A stretch of DNA of 64,000 bases from Liolophura sinensis (taxonomy: Eukaryota > Mollusca > Polyplacophora > Chitonida > Chitonidae): contig NC_088297.1 of assembly GCF_032854445.1 (NCBI RefSeq), positions 24,501,127 through 24,565,126 on the forward strand. The letters run 5' to 3'. A program made the translations under genes and the position numbers. This document shows positions 26,701-32,700 of the stretch, in pieces. The notes beneath the pieces were generated by a model, which searched no databases, had not been told where the DNA came from, and saw only the letters and a program-made list of their open reading frames with translations. Numbering within the stretch: position 1 is the first letter of the stretch; each line of letters starts with the position of its first letter.

Positions 26701-29700
26701 AGGTTATTATAGAGTGGTGAACCAAAGCTCCCATCTGGATAACAGTCTTTTGACGTTTACTTCTGCGATGTCCACTGATACAAAACAATAAACTATTATA
26801 ACTTTATTCACATCTATTAAGGTATGCGAGGCATCAAAATGATATTTGTGATATCTTTTACGCCTAAATTTTTTTAAAAAGCAACCATGATTCACAAACT
26901 TCAGTCGTCATTTTATCTTATCAAACGTTCTATCCGTTGACATTAAACGGTGAAACTACTTTAAACTTGAGGAAGAATTTATATATGACAGTTTCGGAGA
27001 GATTTGATAGTAAATCAAGTCGTCACTAACACGACTTACAGAAGCTACAAATGACATTGCTGTTCTTCTTTAGCCATCAAGACTACGTCTCTCCCTGCTG
27101 TAACAACTCTGGTCGAGAAAAAAATGCCTCTCTCCGTTTTTACAACTCTGGCTGAGTAAGACTACATGTACACCCTCCTGCTGTAGGAAGCCAAAAACTA
27201 CTCCCTTGACTACAGTGACACTGTTGATACTAGTCTGGCTTAGTACGACTGTACCTTTTCTGAAATGTTTGGACATTGGTTAAACAAAACTACGCAGCCC
27301 TTGTTTCGACTCAGTACGACTATGCCTCTCTCTGCCGCTACGCTGTTATGACGAACATGGTGGCAGCCACAAGGTGGCGAGAACAAGCTAGGATGAGGCA
27401 AATTTTAAACTAAACCATTACTTAAATAAATACTGTTACCTGTAGGTATCTGACAGGTTCTCCCTTCCCACCCTGGAGAACACCGTCTTTGCACACAAGC
27501 AGCAAGGCCGCCTGAGAAGGTTCAGTCTTCTCCACATTTGGTCCTTAGTGGTCATATGACAGAGTAAATATTGTTATATTTAGGTGTCTGACAGGACCAC
27601 ACCCTTCTCCCAAACAGACATCAAAGCGAAGATATTATTACAGTGACATTCTTCGCCACATTTGGTATTAACTGGCCATGTGATGGAGTAAATACTGTTA
27701 CCTGTACGTGTCTGACATTCTCTCCCTTCCCATCCTGGAGCACAGCCCCCTCCCAAACAGCGATCAAAGCCACAAGAGAATGATCTATTACAGTGACAAT
27801 CCTCTCCACACTTGGTAGGACTCTTTACATTACACACTGAAACATAAAGAGACGAAACTGTAAGTGTGGTAATGGGTCACAGAAAAACATACCATAAAGC
27901 TATACCATACACACAGTATAAAAAATACATTCATCAAGAGTGCAATGTTTTCAGTTTTTTCTCTTTTTTGGTTTCTTATTTTCTACATGTCCGCCGTCAA
28001 GGGAAGTCATCAGTTTTCTGATAAATCACCTGATGCAAGGCCTAGGTGAAACCACGATACGCAAGTTTTTAAGTGGCATGCCTGCTGACACACAATTTAG
28101 AGAAAAATACGGGGTATCATCCATTGCCCACATCTGACAAATACCTCATACAAACCTTAATATAAACAAGGAGGCGTCACTAATTATCTTCAATCCCCCG
28201 ACTTAAAAATAAGACAAATCTTATTAAGAATATAACTCAGGATATTGTAGCCTGTATTTCAGTGATTTTAGATCCGTCACCAGGAAAAAACGTGCAGGTT
28301 TATGAGTGGGGCAAAACGGAGTGTAAGGAGTAATGTATTATGTCGCACGCGTATGTTATTAGAACTATACTAGGCCTATTGCTTGATAATTCATGTCTGT
28401 TTTTTTAATTCGATCATTTAGTAGACACTAATGAAAATATATTGCATGTGATACAATTAATATTACTCAGATAAGTAAGTTACGCGTTAAATCTGCCAAA
28501 TGTCATTGGAAAGTACAAAAATTAAATGTAGAAGAAATGGAACACACAACAGGTCCAAAGGCAAAATCGGTACCGGGTATGACCACCCACGTTTACAATG
28601 CATACTGTCCAACGCTTTCTCATGAACACTTTTTTATTAACAGCTTGTGGTATCCTACGCAACTCACGTTGTAGGACAAATGGAGGATCTCTAACGTTGG
28701 TGACATGAGGTCGACGTGCAATGTGCCGTCCCAGGTAATCCCGCAAGGTGCTCGATGGGCGAGCAATCGGGAAATAAGGAAGGCCATGGCATACATTATT
28801 CTGTGGCTGGAAACCCATGGGAGGACGTGCTCTGGATTTGTCCTGTTGGAAAACTTTGCACCTCTTGGTGTTTAAGAAAACAGGGAACAACGCGACGTCT
28901 TAAAATGACGCCCCTTTAGTAAACTGCATTAACACAACTAGTGCATACATCAAACTGTGTTCTGTGATGAAAAGTGATACCGCCGCAAACAATCACCCTT
29001 CCGTCGCAAACCATCACCCTTCCGCCGCCCCATTCATCGGTTTGCACAACAGTCATCATGATAATGTTCACCACCGCGTATACGTCCGTCGGTGTTTCTG
29101 AGGTGGAATTGACCAGAGAAGAGAACGCCATACCAGCGTCAAAATAACCATTGTCTGTTCAGTGCTGTAATGGTACTGTGGTGACATCCAAACGTTCCGC
29201 AGATATCAGTCGCGGCACTGCGTTTTTAGTGCTGTTCCGCTGCTACAACGATTGTGCGGAGAGCCATTGAATGCCTTCGTTTTATACCCCATTTTTACAC
29301 CTAAAATTAATGGCTCTTTGAATTTTTCGAGCTTTTCAGGTGTAAAAATGCGTTTTCCCGTCCAGTATCTATGGTGTCTTGGTAACGAACCTCACATAGG
29401 CTATCAGACCTGCCATCATATTAGGATATTTCCGTTGTTATTCTCAGACAATCACCATATCTTTATGGATTCATGTTGATGTGTTTTAAAGCGGTTCAGT
29501 AAATATACAGCGGCCACGCAAACACATACTTATTCCAAACAGAAAATATCATTTTGATCGGGAATACCGTTTTGGTGGTTGATAACTATCCAGTCATTTC
29601 TTCTCTGGCCATGAATCTTTTGTTATCGCTGCCAGCAAAATGTTTACCTCGGGTATGTAAATGAGTCTTGCTCGGATCTGAAATTTGCTTTTTCTTATCG

Positions 29701-32700
29701 CACTGTTTTGAAACTTTATCTATATACTGATACATTATTATAACTTCATTTTCTAAGAAGGGGTCACCAACCAGATGCATGCCAAATCTCCCGACGTACA
29801 GCCTGCGGAAGCATGTACAAGACTTCCCCACTTACCTGGAAGAATCCCCCTCACAGAAAATGCCACATGACCATTGTAAACACCGGTTAGAGAACCTCGG
29901 CGAAAACAGCAACAGGTAAGTCATCAGTAAATAAAAGCAGATGTACCTGTATGAACAGGTGGGTGTACAGTGTAACTATACAGGCCTATGCTTTAGAGGA
30001 GTATTCTGATTCGTCAAAAGATACCAATGTGTTTTGAAAGTATGCCCTCGTGTAAGTGTTAGCATGAATATCTACACTTACCTTGCTGACAGTCACTGCT
30101 TGTCCATCCGTCCTGACAGCCTCCCTCACAAAAGCCTGCTGTTCCACACATCGTCCTGTCCACACAGTGACATTCATCTCCACATTTAGTCCTTGATGTC
30201 AGGTCACAGTCTAAAACATAATAGGACTCATAGCTTAAGTGATCTTTTTGTGAGAAGTTTTTGCACCTGCAAAACGTATGTAGATGTACTTTAACTTCAT
30301 AACCAGGTGAAAATGTACTCAAAGTCAATCGCACGTAAAGGACTTATAAATTGTCCGAGGCTGATGAGGAAGTATTGGCCCTATTACAGCATAATTCCCA
30401 GTGCATACATATATACATGTTCTAACAAAGGTAACGGTATCTCAAATGGACCTCGATCAATATGATCAAGGTACAACAAAAAAAACGCCTCAGACAATAT
30501 CAGCAAGGGATTAAACCACAAGCGTGAAAAGTGTCGTCTCTGCATTTTTGATTGGTGTTTTACGCCGTACTCAAGAATATTCCACTTATACGAAGTCGGC
30601 CAGCATTATGATGGGAGGGAACCTGGCAGAGCTCGGGGAAAACTCACGACCATCCCCAGGTTGCTGACAGACCTTCGCACCCCGCCGTAAGTACTCAACG
30701 GGGCATTTCTGGAGGCTTTATTCCGCCGATGTTATTTGTAAAGAAAATATCATGGGATTAATTGTTTTGTGGTTTCCACACTGAAATGTAAGGAGAAAAC
30801 TAAACGCCTATGAATGAATACTGACAATTGTTCTCATTCTGATAGCGATGACTGGTGCCGAAGTAATATAGACTGGAATAAATAGGCCTATAGACCTGGA
30901 GAACTGGCGTGTGAGAGTACATGTGTGAGCGTATGATCGAAGCCCATTGCTCATTTTTGTCCCAGTAGGTGCATACCATGGTATATTCTAGGTGCCGTGC
31001 AGTGGACCATTGATTAGGCTAAGCATGCTCTACGCCCTTCTGTCGATGTGTCATGCGATAGGCCAAAACAGCTAAGACTTAGACGCTCACTGGGCCGGAT
31101 AGTGTAATATTCATATACAATATGATATAGGAGTAGACTGCGAGCTAAGGATTATATCCACATTTAGGCTTTGTGCGTTTGTTACAGGACCAACATAGAT
31201 TATACAACGTACTGCAGGCCTGTATTAAACGCTCAATATATAATGTTTTTTTTTATTAATTTTCATTAATAAATCGTTTTTTAATGAGATGTCGTCTGGT
31301 ATTTTCATTTGTGGCGTTATGCTACATGCTACTTGGGCTATGACTTCTGCCAAAAAGGACTTAAAATCGGCCAGTGAACTTTCAAATGGATCACTACAAC
31401 TTGGCTAATACAATCTTGATTTGGAAGTGTATAGGGAGTATTGCCAGACTGTATCGACTGTATTTTGGGCAATGAAATACTAAATTAATAAATCTGGTTA
31501 CAAGTAACAGGCATTATACCCACAGGCGTACAATTTGAGTGATGAGACATCTCACATCTACATGTGCAAAATGTTTTATTAAAGAATACTCCATACCTTT
31601 TTGCCATACCTAATTCTACTTCATCCGTGCTGCTAAGCTCCTGTAAATAGCTATACTATATATACTATATTAAGCATTTCCATGTTAGAACAGTTAGAAT
31701 AAACATCTCAGGCAAATAGACAAGAAGCCGATTTTCACCTGTTAGTGAGGTTGGTACTCCGGCCCATTTATCCAAAACGATTTGGGCTTTTAGCCTACAA
31801 TTTCAATCCAAATTAGAATGTATACCTTAAATCAATAACATTTTCTAGGCTGATTTTTCGCTGTTGCTGTGCAACTTGAACATCCAGATTTGCAAATGTT
31901 CTGTTCTGTGAACAAGTTTTGGGGTCCATCTGGACAAATTCAAGAAATACTATGGCGGTTAGTTGGAGGATACCTGAGTGCCTGAGGTGAACCAGCGATC
32001 TTTGGTAAGTTACTGATAGAGTTTCCCATATGTATGTGACATACACAGACGCTCTCCATATGCTGGTAGGATACCAATGGTCATTAGTGAACGTTAGACT
32101 GCTGACAAGTAGTGCCGGAGGGAGGGAGGGGGAGGGAATGTATAAATTATCTGTTCAAAATTGAGTATGAGCCTGCACATACTAACTGAAGTTAGCAACG
32201 AGTTAGTTGTTAGTTATTAGTTATTCGAATAACCAATAACTAAGCCAGCACCGGGCTAGTTATCTGAATAACTAATAACTAACTAGCAGTGAGTTAGGTA
32301 ATCAAATAACAAATAACATACTTGCTGCTCTTTAGTTATTCCAAACCAGTTATTGGAATAACTAATAACGAACAAGCAGCGGGTTAATTATTCGAAATAG
32401 CAGCGTGTTAGTTATTAGAATAATTAGTAACTAACCAGCTGCGGGTTTGTAAATCGAATAACCAATACTTAACCCGCTGCTGGGTTAGCTATTAGTTATT
32501 CAAATGACTGATTTCGAATAACTAACCCGCGGCGTTTACCAGCAATGCTTTGCAACAAACAACCAGTGTACTTATTGTGAACAGTATTTGGGGTTGGGAC
32601 TAAGAACAGCGGCGGAGATTAACGTGAAAGTCCCTCGAAGTCAGGAAATCCGGGATCAAACCCGGGTCGTGCCTTACCACAGACTTTATACTATACTTGC

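Noticed and set aside
31830-31995. Exon-like minus-strand segment with acceptor CACTCAG and donor AAG/GTATAC in RPTP intron 1
   Set aside because: Its phase (1 to 2) would break the frame into exon 2, and no domain is recognisable.
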